Of a stretch of 64,000 bases of DNA, positions 1 to 14,469 are shown in pieces. Origin of the DNA: Cyanoderma ruficeps (Eukaryota > Chordata > Aves > Passeriformes > Timaliidae); the NCBI GenBank assembly GCA_008694505.1, contig VZDJ01004378.1, positions 695,508 through 759,507 of the forward strand, in the 5' to 3' direction. Positions within the stretch are counted from its first letter, which is position 1, and each line of letters opens with the position of its first letter. The position numbers and the translations under genes were made by a program. The notes beneath the pieces are model-generated. The model worked only from the letters and a program-made list of their open reading frames with translations, had not been told where the DNA came from and ran no database searches.

Positions 1-1939
1 TGCCAGTATCTTTAAATGTTTGCTTTCATAGACTATAATGATGCAGTCTTGAAAGAAGAGAAACCAAAAAGTAGTGTTGCAGTTGTCCTAGAAACAGATG
101 ACGGTACACACTCGTTCGTATATAATGTCAGTTAGGCAATTAAAACTAACTCCATTTCTGCTGATAGAGTGCTTTCATTACTCTGTTCCTCTCAATTTAC
201 AAGACACCACAAACTTTTTCTTACAGATAGCAAAACTGAGTGTCGAAGAAGCTTAAATGACTTGTTTAGACCAACCCTATGAATCAGCATTACTGTCAAG
301 CAGGAAAATGGCACCTTTCAAATTTCCATGGTAGGACATAGTCTACTACAAAACATTAGGACTCAGGTCAATATCGTACAACATGTTAAAATGCTTCATT
401 TGATATCTGTTCTCCTTTCCAACACACCTGAGTGACCTTGCAAAGAAGTTGTATCTTCAACAGACTTGTGTAGCCAAGTACCGAAGTCAGCTTTTCCCAC
501 CCAACCAACAAACCAAATACTCGGTGTACTGAATCTATACATCCTGGTAATCACTGGTGTAAAAGCAATATGCATCTTCCCAGCATTTCAATATACAGGT
601 GGAGCTGAATATGAAATTTGAAGGTTAGCTCCTGGGAAAGGGGAAAACCTAAAGGAGTGCCACCTATAAATTTACTTTCAGTGGAGAAATTAGGAAGTTT
701 AAATGCAACACGTATTTCCAATACCCACCTGAGATGTGCAGTTTTAGCATGTCCACCCTGGGATTTCTCTTAAAAGTTTACATAAAAAAAAGGACAAGTA
801 AGGAAAAATGAAAATTGCAGAATATAATGTGATATTTGCTGGTTACTGTTCAGTTTTCTGTGTAGGAAAGGATACAGTAGATCACAAGATATATTCATTG
901 TCAGCAGAAGTTCACTGAAATTTCTGTTATCTTAAATAAACTAGATGTTAAAAGGTACTGCTGATAGGATTGTCAGCAAGAGGAAATTATTTTAGCTCTG
1001 TCCCAGTATTGAATTGTTACAAATGGAAACTACCATAACCTTGAGGACTGAGACATTTCTTAAGCCAGCAATAAAATTTATCAAAAGATGGTTTTGGACA
1101 GAGTTTTACATCTGAAGTTTATGTCTTAGTGTCTAAGATGTAGACATTATGGAGATAGCAGCACCTTGGCTCTGATCATTAAAAATCTGAGGAATTAATG
1201 CTGTTCAGAAATAGATTCCACTAAAGTGTCTAAAGACCGGACAGTTCAATCACATATATCCGGACATTTCAGTCACTTTTTAAAAAATTGGTATAAAGTC
1301 TTAAAATCTAACTTTAAAAAACAAAATACTATTATTTCTTTAAGACCAAAAAGACAATAGTCAAAATTAAAAATATTGCTGAACAAAATGCACAAACCTT
1401 ATTATATAGACTGTCCTTCCTAAATTTTACACCAATTACTACTAAATTCAGAGTGTCTTATAATCACATATCTGAGAAAAAAGCTTTTCCTAGCTTTCTC
1501 TTCATGTTTTTCACTGGTAACACCCTTGTTATAAAAACTAAATTATCAAAAAAAATCTATAAAATGTATAGCATATATATATAAATAAATGTACTACATA
1601 AAGAATATTTTTATTTCTAATTTATCAACATATAGCAATGTGGAACTAAATTATATGGCCTTAAGAATATATTTATATATCTATAGGGATACATGGTTTT
1701 TATATATATACATATATATATATAATTTTTAAAATTACAGAAACTTTTGGCCTGTAATTCTCTGTCACTATCAGTGCACAATGCTCAGATTGATTCCAGC
1801 CCATAGTCTGATTTTTCCATCCTGTTCTTTTATTGAAACTTGTAACATGGAGAAAGCTCTCTACATCTCTTGTTCAGCTTCCCCCTGATTTGTTTTGGCT
1901 CTCAGCCCCACTTCAGATGTGCTCTCCTCATGAAGAAAA
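1..1939. other. AT-rich intergenic sequence, no gene seen
   Basis: No exon, RNA gene or clear transposon recognised. An AT-dinucleotide-rich patch (TATA/ATAT tracts) occupies about 1555-1735. Short open frames here lack any protein-family signature. Confidence 0.6.
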
Positions 1940-3180
1940 ACATGTGAAAAGGACATTCAGAGGTCATGTAGTCCAAGGTGGGACCTAGTAAACTACGTCA
2001 CTGCTGACATTCTTACAAATAATAGTGATTGTGCATCCTCTCTCACAATCTACTAGAGCAGTTAACTGTCCCTGAAGACTGAGTTTATTCCCAGGGCCTG
2101 TATTAGATTTGTACTGCTGCAAACCCATTACCTAAAATTTTCTCAACACTGGGCAAGATGAAAAAAATATTTATTTTTTCAGTATATTTTTATATTTGAA
2201 GTTTATTATCACATACCCATGAGCCTTTTTGAGCAACCCTGTTTTCTTCAGTGTTCTCTGGCAGGCCTTTTCTTGTAGTGAACCCTACTGCTCACCTCTG
2301 AACTTGCCACAATTCCATCTCAAGTACCTCAGACTATCTATATTCATCCAACTACTGCTAGCCAGGGCTAAGCACAGGGGAAAGACTAACTCGTGTTTTG
2401 CAGCGTCTACTCCTGGTTTTAAATCCCAGCATGAAATTTGAGTTTTTCACAATAGCACACTCTTACTAATTTGTGTTCAGCTTCTGATCCACTTACCTGG
2501 GTCTTTCCTCAATGAATCAGCACTTCACCACCTGTTCTGTGTGTTTTATTTGGCAGTTAATAGTTCTACCTCATATTAGTGCATATAGAATTGAAGACAG
2601 CAAACATTTCTGGATGAAGGAGACCCTTCCAAAGATCCAGTTCAATAAGTGCATTTTCCTTTTAAACTGTAGACTAATGTCAACTAAAGTTGTAATTTTC
2701 TTTCTTTCTTTTTTTTCTTGGCACCAGTCCATAGAATTTGCCTCCAGACTTGATTTCCCTAACTTGTTAATGAGCGTGCCACATGAGAATCAAAAGCTAT
2801 ATCAGAGTCAAGATATATTACGTCTTCTGCTTTCCTTCTCTCTACAAAATCTGTTACTTTCTCATAGAAGAAAATTAGATTGATTTGACACAATTTGTAC
2901 TTGACAAATCCCTGTTGGCTATTGTTCATCTCACTTGTTGTCTTCAAGGTGCTTGCAGACAGTTTTATTATTTGTCCCAGTATTTTTCCAGGAACTTAGG
3001 TTGCGCTGGTTGGTCTGTAATTTTATGTTTCTGTGTTTCTGTTCTATCTCCTCTTTCACTTTCTCTGTCTCTTTTCCTGTACTCCCCCATTGCCTTCCTC
3101 TTTATTAAACTAGGCATTATATTTACCGTTTCTAGTATTTTGAGTTCTCATACCTTTTTCTGAGCTCCCAAAGATAACAG
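1940..3180 (-). mobile_element. Ancient CR1 LINE fragment (antisense)
   Basis: Read on the plus strand, the segment follows the antisense of older CR1 copies common in reptiles and birds. Recognisable stretches include the region around TTGTTAATGAGCGTGCCACATG (starting near 2764), a CAAGATATATTACGTCTTCT stretch near 2810, and TTGACAAATCCCTGTTGGCT near 2900, ending with the GCTGGTTGGTCTGTAATTTT stretch near 3005. It is heavily diverged with many indels and has no intact reading frame. The match is by recall of the consensus, so the edges are approximate. Confidence 0.7.
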
Positions 3181-6100
3181 AAAACAACTTGTTTTTCTAA
3201 GATGGTTTATAGGGCTGTTTGCAATTTCTCCAAAAGAATTAAATACTAAGAGGTAAGGACTCAGGCCTACTCCAGTTCCTCTATCTTCATACCCCAACCA
3301 TTTCAGTTAGCTAGATGTGAAGATTCATTTGCATTAAGATGTCAAACCATTAACTGAAGCAGCTGAAGCTGCTTTTTTCTTGTTTTGCTGTTCCTGCTGC
3401 AAGGACAGTGACCTGGAAGAGAGGAAGAGACTGACAAGCAGGGAATTGTTTTACGCTGTTCCTGGCATGCTCATCTGAGTACAGCATTATGAGCCCTCAG
3501 TGTCATTAAACCAGTGCTGCACATTAGCAATTTACTGCAGCTAGAGCCTCAACCAAATGGAACAACACAAAACTATCCTTGCCTTTCTGGTGATATCTGT
3601 GACTACAGTTTCCTCCCACTTACCACTGAATCAGCAATCAGCTCTCCAATAGATTTTCCACATGCTAGTAATGTATTTACAGATGTTTTCTTTTTCCTCC
3701 TTGTGGTCTTTTCTGATTGTACCACACTTCACAGCTTGGCTTTACTAATTTTGTCCATATATACTTACACTGTTCTTTTATCCTTGTGCCTGATATACTG
3801 ACCTAGTTTCAATTTCTTCATGCTTCCTTTTTGTGTTTGAGGTTAATGAAGAGCAGAAGATTTAGTCAAGCTGATCTCTTGCATAAGAAGAGCTTGTGAT
3901 TGTGATCTTAATAGTGTTTCTGTGGGGAACTGACAAATTTCCTTTTTTCTTTAGCCTTGTTCCTCAGGAGAACTAACCTAATAATTCTCTGAGGGCAGAG
4001 CTTTACTCAGAAGCTTTTAACTCCATTTATTCTCCATTACTTTTATTTAAAACAATCTATCCTGCTTCAGATGAGACAAATGGGACAAGCTGTCTAAATA
4101 AAAACAGTCAGATCTAGTCCATGAATAAAATTCATCTGTTGCCTGTGGAATAAATCTTCAACCTAAGTTTCTTCAAGTAGGTTCTGATTTTGAAATGTCA
4201 GAGTACATTTCAAAAGTAAATAAGAAATTGTAGCTTCTGATGGCTGGACTTCTCAGTTTCACAAGAAGAATGTACAAACACTAACTTTCCCTTTCAGCAA
4301 GTTTGGAATCATTAGCATCACGAGAAAGAAAGTGAAGTTTCCCTGCTGCAGAAAACAGCTAATGTGACTCTGCTATTTAAGGTCTACATTAAGAAACCAC
4401 TCTACATTTTATTCTCCCTGAAATGTGTGAATTTCTTTGAGTTTTTGTACCTTTACAGCAGCTCTAAGGCTCTAAAGGAGATCGCCTTTTAGCATTAAAC
4501 ACCATTATGCATCATGTAAGCTTCTTTGATGTAGGATGTAATTTCAAGTATCCATATGCAGACTCATAGCTTGCAGCAGTGAGCACTGCCACTTAGAAGT
4601 TATTATCTTGGGGTTTACATTTTGAAAATTTCTTTTAATCTTTGAAGTCTCTCTAGGGAAGTCACTCATGTTTCTCAATGAAAAGTTGAAATAGTAACAA
4701 TCTTCTGAAAATATTGTATAGACAATTTCAGTATTTTTAATGACATTGATTACTTAAATATATTTCAAGTTCTAATATAAGAGTTTTGAGTTTACAGTAA
4801 TGGGCTAATGGATTGCCCACAGCAATTACTCACTCAATGTGTAACTAACATTTTTTATTGCTACTCTAAATGCATCCAATCCATAAGGAGAAGAAAAAAA
4901 GAGAAAAAATAGTTACTGCTCATATACTGTCAAGACCCATAGTCACTCACAGAAGGCTGTATACTCCTGCATACAGGTACAAGACCTTACTTATTCATCC
5001 ATCCATCAACTTTAACAGTTGCTATAGTAAGTTTAATAAGTTACAAATACCTAGAGTATTAAGATCAAATTTTGGAAATTTATGATAAATTATCTAGAAC
5101 TGAGAATACTTTTTGGAGGTAGATAAGAGAAAACATAGCCGACATTAAGACCAATCAGAAACTGATTTCCTTTGCTGTAAATCAGAATATTGCAACTGTG
5201 AACATTCATGAGTGTTCTTGCAAATTTTTTTCTAGTGAGACCAAGCCTTAATCACTCAAGTTGGAAGAATGGAGCATCAAGTATTTGAGAAAACTAACAT
5301 GGATCAACACTTGAATTAGTAAAAAGTGACTCTGTTACAAATACGCTTTATTGTATAAGAGAGAACTTATCACTTTAATTAATATGTATTTCTATGAGTT
5401 GTGCACATGTAAATAATAATCAGAGATCTACTTTTTGTGAGATCTTTAAATTCTCTTTAAGACAAACTATTGACTGAAGCAAACCTGAGGTCACTATTTG
5501 CTTCAAGGGGCAATTAGTATCTGTGTTCACTGAAATATAGTTAACTAAATGTAAAACTACCACAGAGTAAATGTAATAGGACAATCATTGGCTCTGGAAA
5601 ATAAAACTACTTCATGGTGTGTTTTTGTTCTTTCAACCCTACTGACTTTTACAGATGAAACAAATAATTGTAACGAAAAGAAAAATATGGAGAATTTTGT
5701 TTGTGGGGCATTTGTGGGACTTGCAAAATTGCATCTTAAAAAAATTTATGGCGTTAAATATCTTCTGTAATGGCAAAAAAGCACTGACTTTATTTGTGCA
5801 ATCAAGGCCTGGCTTAGTTAGCCCTGACTTCTGCCCAACACTTGCTCAATCAGTTTCTGAGAGTTCAAAATTGGAAATGACTTACCTTTAATGTCTGCTA
5901 AAAACTGCAGTAGTTCAGAGTGAGCTGCCTCACGTGGAGGCTGCTGGAGCCAAGCATGCCACTCACCATGGAAATATCCATGGGTGCCTCAAACTGAACA
6001 GTAAACGTGTTGTCTCAGAGTTAAAAAGAAATTGCTATTGTGGGTTTTTTTCTGCCTTTATATGTGGGTTTCATTTTTCTAAACCTTTTTCACTCAAATG

Positions 6101-8111
6101 TGTGAGATTTTTATGAAAGCCTTGTACTCTGATTTTTGCTGATATTCAAAGAATTTCCAGGTTGGTTCTGCAGGTTCTGAGCTCCCATTAGAGGTGAGGC
6201 TTCTAGTCTGAATTCTTACTGAAGCCACCTAGAGTCACTGTGATGTATATCTATGCAGACAAGAATTGGTTTTAGTCCCATGAACTCTGTGACAAACACA
6301 GAAATATCTCAAATGTTCCCAGACTCTATATTTAGTCAGTCACTGTTTATGGATACATGTTGGTTGTGGAAGGATGAGGTTTGACATTTTTGAGGCAGCA
6401 GAATAAAAAAAAAAAAAAATTCCTATTTCCATCAAGTGGAAGATCTAGTTTTACGTGTTCACTTGGTAAGAGAGTGGAGTCTCTAAAATAACTAAGGATA
6501 TCTTCAAAGAAGTAAAGGAGTGATGTTAATACAAATTAAACCAGTCTGATTTTCTATCCCTGAAGGTACAGTAGTAAAATTCTCCCTGGGAATATCTCCC
6601 ACAAAAGATGAAATATTTGGGAGGGAAACTGGAACTCAGTTATCATAGGCCATACTGGGAATTACCATTTCATGAAATCAGTGGGGACATGGTTTTAAGA
6701 AAGATAAAGCAGTGAAACTGATGTTACAAAGATATTCCCTACTGCAGTTCTGACTGTCTGGAACAGAACTTTGCGGATTCCAGAAGTTTGTGCTGGGACA
6801 GGAAATTCAGAACCCTTAGAAATGTAGTGTTTACGCTTTCCTGTGAATGTTGTGTGCCAAAGTGAAGTAGTTATATCATTGGCCTCCTCTAGGGAGTCCA
6901 CGGTAGCTGTTTTTAGTTATTATGATAAACACACAGATAATATTTGGAAAGCTACAGTAACACATTTGGAGGGGCAGTAAATGAAGAGCTGAAAGCCTCA
7001 CAGGGGACACTGACATGTAGAGATATCCTACGTCGACAGGCAGGAGCCCCTGACCGTGGCAGATTCTTTCAGTGGAGTTCAGAGAACTAATCTTTGCATG
7101 AATTACTGGGAGCAGGGTACAGGCTTCTCCTGCCTTGGTTCCCAGGCCAGAAGCCTGCAAAGCTGAGTGTGTGTTTCTCTCACAGACTACCTCCCTATGC
7201 AGGTGTTGTATTTTTCCTCTCAAAAATCAGAAAAGTCTAGTCTATCATGCTCTTGATATACATACCATGAGGTTAATTAACTGTTCAATTAAAGAGTTAA
7301 AAATACCATCTTCCAAAATGCTTCAGTGGTCATCTACTAACTCTTAGCACAGTTACCTATCTTCATTTGTCTGAGAAAAAAACAGAAATATATAAATAAT
7401 TGCCATGTTATTTTCTGGCAGTATGTGTATGACTCACCAGACACTGCTAAATTCCTTTTTCAGCCAGAAGAACTCTTACTGTACATTTACGTTTTTGTAT
7501 GTTCAGAAGGGTATTTAAATCTGCATACCAAAATTAACCCTTAAAGGTCTATAATATTATTGTCTCTCTCAGATTCAGATTTTCAAAACTGCAACATATA
7601 GCAGGATTATCTAGACTTCTTCCTAAGTAATAAAGACAGCTATCTTTGGATGATGCCCTTCTCATCTCATGCTATTGTCAGTGCCTAAAATAGTTGAAAT
7701 TACTTATCATCTGAGGACATTTCCATTTACTCACTACAGGGAGACCCTAGGCAAGAGCATAACACCATCAAACTACATTTTGTCTTCAGTATGAAAACCG
7801 ACTTTAAAAAACCCTGTCCATCACTGTCCACTCCAGCCACACATCTATTTCCATGTAAAATTGCCAGAGCTATAGAGATAAGAACTGCTCTGGGTCAAAC
7901 ACAGCTGTTCAATGGGTGAAAGAAGGTATTGCTAGCTCTTTCGCAATGATATTACAGCTCCAATAGTAACTATTCTGTCAATACAGAGACAGGTAGAGAG
8001 GAGAGAATCACCTTAATTTAGAGCCACAATTAATTTTAACAAACTTGTTTGTAAGAATGTAACTTTTAGTTGATTGAAGTGAAATAGCATTCACATTGTT
8101 GAGTGTACCGT
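3181..8111. other. Intergenic sequence, no gene seen
   Basis: AT-rich DNA with no recognisable exon or repeat family. A run of about 15 A residues lies near 6405-6419. The minus-strand open frame at 6876-7223 (115 codons) has no family signature and ordinary intergenic composition. Confidence 0.55.
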
Positions 8112-8530
8112 TGCCGTAGTTTAGGATTAATAGTTCCCAAATCAGTGTCCCCACTGAGACTCTCCAAACCAGATGCCCTCTCAAGCTCCTTTCCCCCACC
8201 TGCTCTCCCTTCCTGCTCTGAAGATGGAGTTGAGAATTGGAGGCTCAAAAGCTGCAAATCATGGGACGAAATAAGAACAATTTACTGGAAACAAAAATGA
8301 GATGAGAAAACCAATTGTAAATGTAACAATATTAATAACAAAAAGTATACGACAAAGAAACAATTTACATAAAAATTGGCGACAGATACTGACTAACTCT
8401 TCCCCACCATGCCACCCACCAGGACGGAAAGTCCTTCTTCTCCCGTCCCAGCAATGATGTAAGGTGGGGCTGAGTAACATTATTAACTTGGCCATGCCCC
8501 ATCCCACTGTTTTGGGTTGAAACCAGGACA
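8112..8530 (-). mobile_element. Solo LTR of an avian endogenous retrovirus (ERVL-like)
   Basis: On the minus strand the segment starts TGTCCTGGTTTCAACCC and ends in a TAAACTACGGCA-type terminus. This matches the start and end style of abundant bird LTRs, which typically close with a TTAAACCACGACA-like motif. No internal retroviral region flanks it, so it is a solo LTR. No clear target-site duplication is seen, which suggests an old insertion or slightly wrong edges. It appears related to the elements at 20.0 and 27.1 kb. Confidence 0.6.
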
Positions 8531-11500
8531 ATAGGGCATATAATTTAATAACTTTTTAAAATATATCATCTGTTTTTAAACTAAAGATTGTAAAGTTAGC
8601 AGCATTTTAAAAAAAATTAAGAAATCCTTTTGGGTTTTTCCTTCCTCAACACCTTAAATTTTTATGACATTTCACATATGTTGATGTAGCAACTTCAGAA
8701 TTCTGTAAGCCAAAAGCTAATATAATCAGCAGGACCAAAAGAAATGAAGAGCAGAAGCTTTTAAGTTACAGAGGAGGAGAGGAGGAGAGAAGAAGGGGAC
8801 AGGGATCAAAGCACAATAATTTTTATTGGATTAGCAAATAAATTATAATACAAAAGCTTTTTAGAACTGACAGTTGAAAGAGGAACTGCAGAAGTCTGTA
8901 AAGTTATAATTGGTTCATAGAATTAAATCAGATACTAAAATATTGGGTGTCACAACCTCTTCTAAAGGCTTGCTCTTAAACACCCATTTTTATAGAATTC
9001 ATTTTCTGATGAGATCCATTTCACCTAACTTTAAATATCTACTTTGTAGCATTCTACATCTGAGATAGTCTCTCTAACATCCCTTTATATCATTGGTAAA
9101 AATGGCAATTTAGAGTCCAATTAATTTGATATATTTTGGTTGCCTACTTTGACATGAGATGAACAACATGCGAGAAGAGTATTTTTTTCTCCACAGATTA
9201 AAAAAAGTCTGTGGGAGAACAAGGTCGTATATTTATATCTACATTGTGGAGGTCCGAGTTTAGATAAGTTCATTTACATGGTTCACAGAATATCATCTTC
9301 ATAAACCTTATTTATTTCAGGTATTGGAATTGCTTAGATGAAAAATGTCTTGTCTGGAGGTAAATGATGTAATATCTGGAGGTAAAGCATAATATCTGAA
9401 AGAAAAGGGTAAAAGGACATGAAAAGCTTTTGAATGAGTTTGTTGCTCACTTTTCAAGACAATTTTCTAAGAGGATTTAAAATATTTCCGGTCTTATTCA
9501 AAATTAATTGCAAAAACTCTCTGTCACTAAAAGTCTATGTATTTATTCACCAGTCTTCATTTCCTGGATAGAGTGAACAGGTTCCATATATGAGGGAGGT
9601 AATCCTAGCAGAGTGGTGTCACTTCCAAAAGACAACGAGAGCTGCAAGAAGACAAGTTGTGGGATGACATCTTTTAGATAATCTAATGTAGCTGGAAAGA
9701 GCAGACAAGGTTCCAGCACATCATCTTGTCTAATGCCTACTTTTTTTTGTTTGTGATGTTTCATCTCTGCTAGATGATGAGGTCTCAAGTAAGAGCTTGA
9801 GATATTAAGCATTTGATTGCTTTTAATTGATTACACAGAGAAAACAATTGTGATCACAGGGAAGCAGAACTTTTCTAATGAACAATATTTTGGGCACCCC
9901 TTATTCATGCATGTGAGGCACTTGTGTATTTTTGAGGTGACCATTTGTGTGTCTTTTGTTTCACACATTTAGCAGCTGTCTCTTTGGGCTTTGGAGTAAA
10001 ACAGCTTAGTGCTTTACCAAACATAATTTGGACATCAGAATCACACAGATTTCAAAACTTCCTCATACAATATGCTTTTTTAGACCTTGTGGCTCTCTCA
10101 GACAATTAAATTATGTAACTTATTGATATAAATATCTACATGTCATGACAAAGTGCTCTAGGAATTTTTGTATAATCCCACTGAGAAACCACATCTAACC
10201 TCAGAAAATAAGAGTAGTCACAATGAGCTATCAGAAGGAAGATTGTACTGAGAGTTTCTACATTTTTATCAAAGGATGTTGAGTTTTGTTTGTATTCTTT
10301 GATATATGTTTAATACAGTTTCTTCACAAAGGAAAAATCCTGAGGTGCTTTTCCATGGAAACCAAGGAGACTTGGCTGCCTGTTTGCTGCACAAGTCAGT
10401 ACTGCACAGAATTTCATAGTGCCAGAATCAATCCATAAGTTTTTGGCCCCTTGTGGATGGTCACAGAATGATGCATCTCATTGCTGCAGCTCCCAGTGAT
10501 GTCTTCTGATTGTGGTCTCCTGCTTATCTCATTAAAAATCTGCCTGATGGCTGCTGCACCTCTTTAGTCACCACACATGGGATCCTGTGTGCAATCATAC
10601 CCTACCACACCCACATTCCTCTCGGGATGGTGAGGTCTTTCCCTTGCCTAGGGATCTGACTCTTCTGTGCAGCCTTGAGGGAAACTCTGAGGAGAACTCT
10701 TTGAGCCAGTGGTAATTCTTAATGCAGACTGCTTTTGTGGTGGTTACTTCCCTCGTGCTCATAACTCTGAAATTCCAGTTGGATCAGAATGTTAACTTGA
10801 ATGTGGTTCTTCTTTTTTTACTAATCTTTCATATTTTTAGGATTGGTACATTGCTGTTGTAGCTTTCCTCCATTTGTATTTTATGTCTCAATTAAAGTGT
10901 ACTTTTTCTTGAGCCTGGTATAAAATGCCTTAAATTTTCTAAAACAGACATTAAAAATTAAGCTATTAACATTCACAGCAAAGGAAAAACAAGTTTTTTA
11001 TTGCTCATTCTTCAATTATAAAAAAAGTCTAAATCACGTTCTGTCTTCTTCCTTTTCTACTCAGATGCAATAGAATATTCCTTTTCATTTCTGTACATAC
11101 AGCATGAGTAAAGCTTTCTATTGATCGTTTCAAGATCTTTAATCACATTCAAAAAGATACCTGGGAGAAATTTTTATTCCTTTTACATTTATTCCCTACA
11201 TTTATTAAAATAATTAATTTCCAGTAGAATGAACAGAACTCTGTAAAATCACTTCTTCAGTATCAGTGACTTCTCTGATTAGCACCTAGTAACAATAAAG
11301 GGACTTGTCAATGCAAAACTAGCAGGAGCTCCCAGTCCCTAGAGTGGTGATTCACAGATGGCAAGAGTGACTGGAAGCTGGCTTGAAAGAGAGGGAATGA
11401 CTGAAAATTGTACAGATACACTGAGATATTCAGTGAAGATCAGAACAAAGCAAATATGCATTATTTAATTATCTGGAGAAATGGAGAAAAAAATAGTGTG

Positions 11501-14469
11501 CTCTGGACAATTGCTGGTTATATAGATAAGAGTTTAAATTCTGAAGGTACAAGAAACAGGAGCATCTCCAAGAAGGGTCACTTTAAAAAAATTATTTTCA
11601 TCATGCTAAAATATTATATCACTATTTTAGAAAATAGGCTAGAAAACAAAGGGTTCTCATAATTTCTGGGTGTCAAAGTAACATTTCCACAGGAAAAAAA
11701 AAAAAAAAAAATTAGAGGAAATTTAGGGTTGGGTTCTCATGAAGCTTTAGTTAAGTAGTAGGAGAAACATCTTGCAATTTTGATGAAGAAAGACAATTTA
11801 TTCTTTTGGTGTGGGACATAAAATCTTTCCTCAAAATAACTCATTTCAAATGAAAAAAAGACCAAACAAAAACTTCAGCTGCTATTCTTATAAGAAAATT
11901 TCAGGCCAGAAATATATAGTCTCCCTTAAAAAGAAACAAATCAAGCATTTCATAAAAGTAAATAAAGTAACAGCAGTGAAAATATGTGTTTTTTCTGCAG
12001 ATCAAATAATATTGAAAAGTGAAATTAATTAGATGTATTTATTACATAGAATAAAAAAATATCAGTTTAGTCAATCTAGTGATTAGCACTGCAAAAAGAA
12101 TCATGTAACCAAATATACTCATCAGTTTGTTTGGAAATACAAATTTATGATTCAAAGAGTATTGTGCTCTCATTCACCAGTGGAAATTTTTCTCTATGTC
12201 TGTAGCTTGTAGGAGCCTTTACGTGGTGATATTTACTACACCTAGTATTTACTGTGATTCCAATGCTAAGGGAGGAAATTCTGGTAAATTTTTTAGGAGT
12301 GATAAACACAGAGTGCACCTGCTGTTTCTTCTTAAATCTGACTTTCTAGGCTTTTGATACAGGCATAAAAAAGAAGAGACTGCTATGGTCGCAGGAGCTA
12401 TTCTTAGCTAGTCAGCACTATCTGCAGAAACAGACTGATTCACTTTGATTGCCACTCAGCAGGACTTAAGGTAGAAGTCATATGTAAATAGATGGGCTAG
12501 AAATGGATGCCTGTATTCATTAATCTTTCATTAGATCCAATCTCAAAATTACCCAAAGGTTTTACAAGGACTTTTTAAACTCTAATTTGGCCCCTGGCCT
12601 TTAAACAAAATGAAAGCTATCGATTGATGTTCTGGCCAGGATGCAAATGAGCCCATCATTTCCTGAATCAGGCTTTATTGGTTTAGATGCACTTTCATAT
12701 ATCTGAACAGGAAAGCTGCTTGAAGATGAAAATTTTTAAAAGCTTCATAGTAAGGTTAATGTTGTGTTAAATTATCTAATTAAGTCTTAGTAAAAGCAAA
12801 GACTTCTTCTATTATTTCCATAAATTTACAAAAAATTTGCTGTCCTTTAAAATGAGAAAAAGCACAACAGAAGTTTAAAGACAGAAAAACACATATTTTC
12901 CAAATTACATTTTAAAATACTACTTCTCTGTGTTACCCAAGCTTGAAAAGCACAGATATCTGGATATAGATTCTAAATTCATATTCCTTATGGAATAATC
13001 CATACTCTTAAAGTGAATTTTGCTGCGTCCTCTACCATAAGAGAAGGAAGTGTCTTCATATTCAAAGCAGCAATATATTATCTAGATATTTTCTATGTTG
13101 AAGTGTTAGAATTTTATTTTTTTTTTTGCTGGGAGAACTTAGTGTTCATTTTTCTTTACTCCATTTTAATAGCCTAGCAGTAAAAAGACCACAAGAATCA
13201 GACCTGCATTCCCAGTTCCTTTCAGTATGAGTAGGTCTAATTCTACTTTTCTATAGACTACCCAGCCACCAGTCTCCAGAGCAATCTCATCATCAATCCA
13301 TTATTGCAGAGAGAGGAGTGCAAGAGAAAAAAGTAAAAGAGAGTTTTAGCTCCAGCTAAAAGAAGGAAGTCAAACTACCTGACATTTATTTATCAACATT
13401 GAACAGAAAGTGACAGAAATGCTCATAAACATGGATATTACAACCTTTACATCTTTGGTCTCATCTGAATATCCAGGACACCAAAGAAGAGCTAGACAGC
13501 TCCTGGCTGAATGTTTCCCATACTGTGACTCTCAGGATCTTGGCTGCACAGCCAGGGAAGGGAAGGTGAGTTTAGGAAAATTCAGTATCAAAGATCATAC
13601 CTGGAAAAGTTGTTTCAGTAACCCTTAATTCAGATATTCACATCTTGAGTGAATGTACTAATACTTCAGATGGCAGTAATGAGGACCATAACCACAGTTC
13701 AGGTATTCTCAGCAGCTTCCTTTGCACAGAACAGTTTGACTGGATTATGGGAAGCTGGAGGTTGACTCAATATGTGTGTGTCAATATGTTTTGAGAAATG
13801 CAAATCAGTGCCATGCCTGCTGGTGAGAATTAGAGCACAATTTTGCTTGTGGGAAAACCTTCTGCAGGGAGAAGGTACTGCTAGTACTTGTTGCAGGCAC
13901 TGCCTGTGTTAAATCCAGTGATTTACTGATATGGCGCTCCAGAAAAGTCTGGTTCCTGTCAGAATTTACAACACTGGTCAAAGACATGGCTTTCAGCTGC
14001 AGCCAATGTTACCATTAAGTCCTGCAAGAGCATAATGAATCCATGAAATAAATAAAGACATTGAATAAAAAAGCAAGAAAAGCAAAGCTGAGGACATCCA
14101 TAATGGACATTTTTAAGTCACAGACGTATCATTGGGCCAACTCTTGGCAGGTCACACTCAACCATATTAAGTATCTGTTAAAGGCTGTAACAGTTCCTGA
14201 ACATATTATACCTCTGATCCAAAAAAAGGATATTTCCCCTTGGCTGAAGCGCATTTTCACATGCCCACCTTACAGAAGCCATTCAGTTGATACCAGACAG
14301 CTTGCTCCAGCCTGGAACCCCAGGTGTCTCTTCAGTCCTGTGTCAACAGGTCCTGATTATTTAGGAATCACAGACAAGCTAACAAAAGCGAGATTATTTT
14401 AATTAGTCTTCTAAAAAAAGAAGAAGAAGAATATGAATTTGTGGAAAGGACCAGTAGGTAATAAAAGAA
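8531..14469. other. Intergenic sequence, no gene seen
   Basis: No exon or RNA gene recognised. An A-run of about 20 nt lies near 11692-11711. The segment 10330-10790 is somewhat richer in GC and could be an old repeat, but I cannot assign it to a family. Confidence 0.5.

Noticed and set aside
12600..12700. Segment with ATCGAT and ATGCAAAT motifs, considered as a conserved enhancer
   Set aside because: Single motif hits are expected by chance over 64 kb, and conservation cannot be judged from one sequence.
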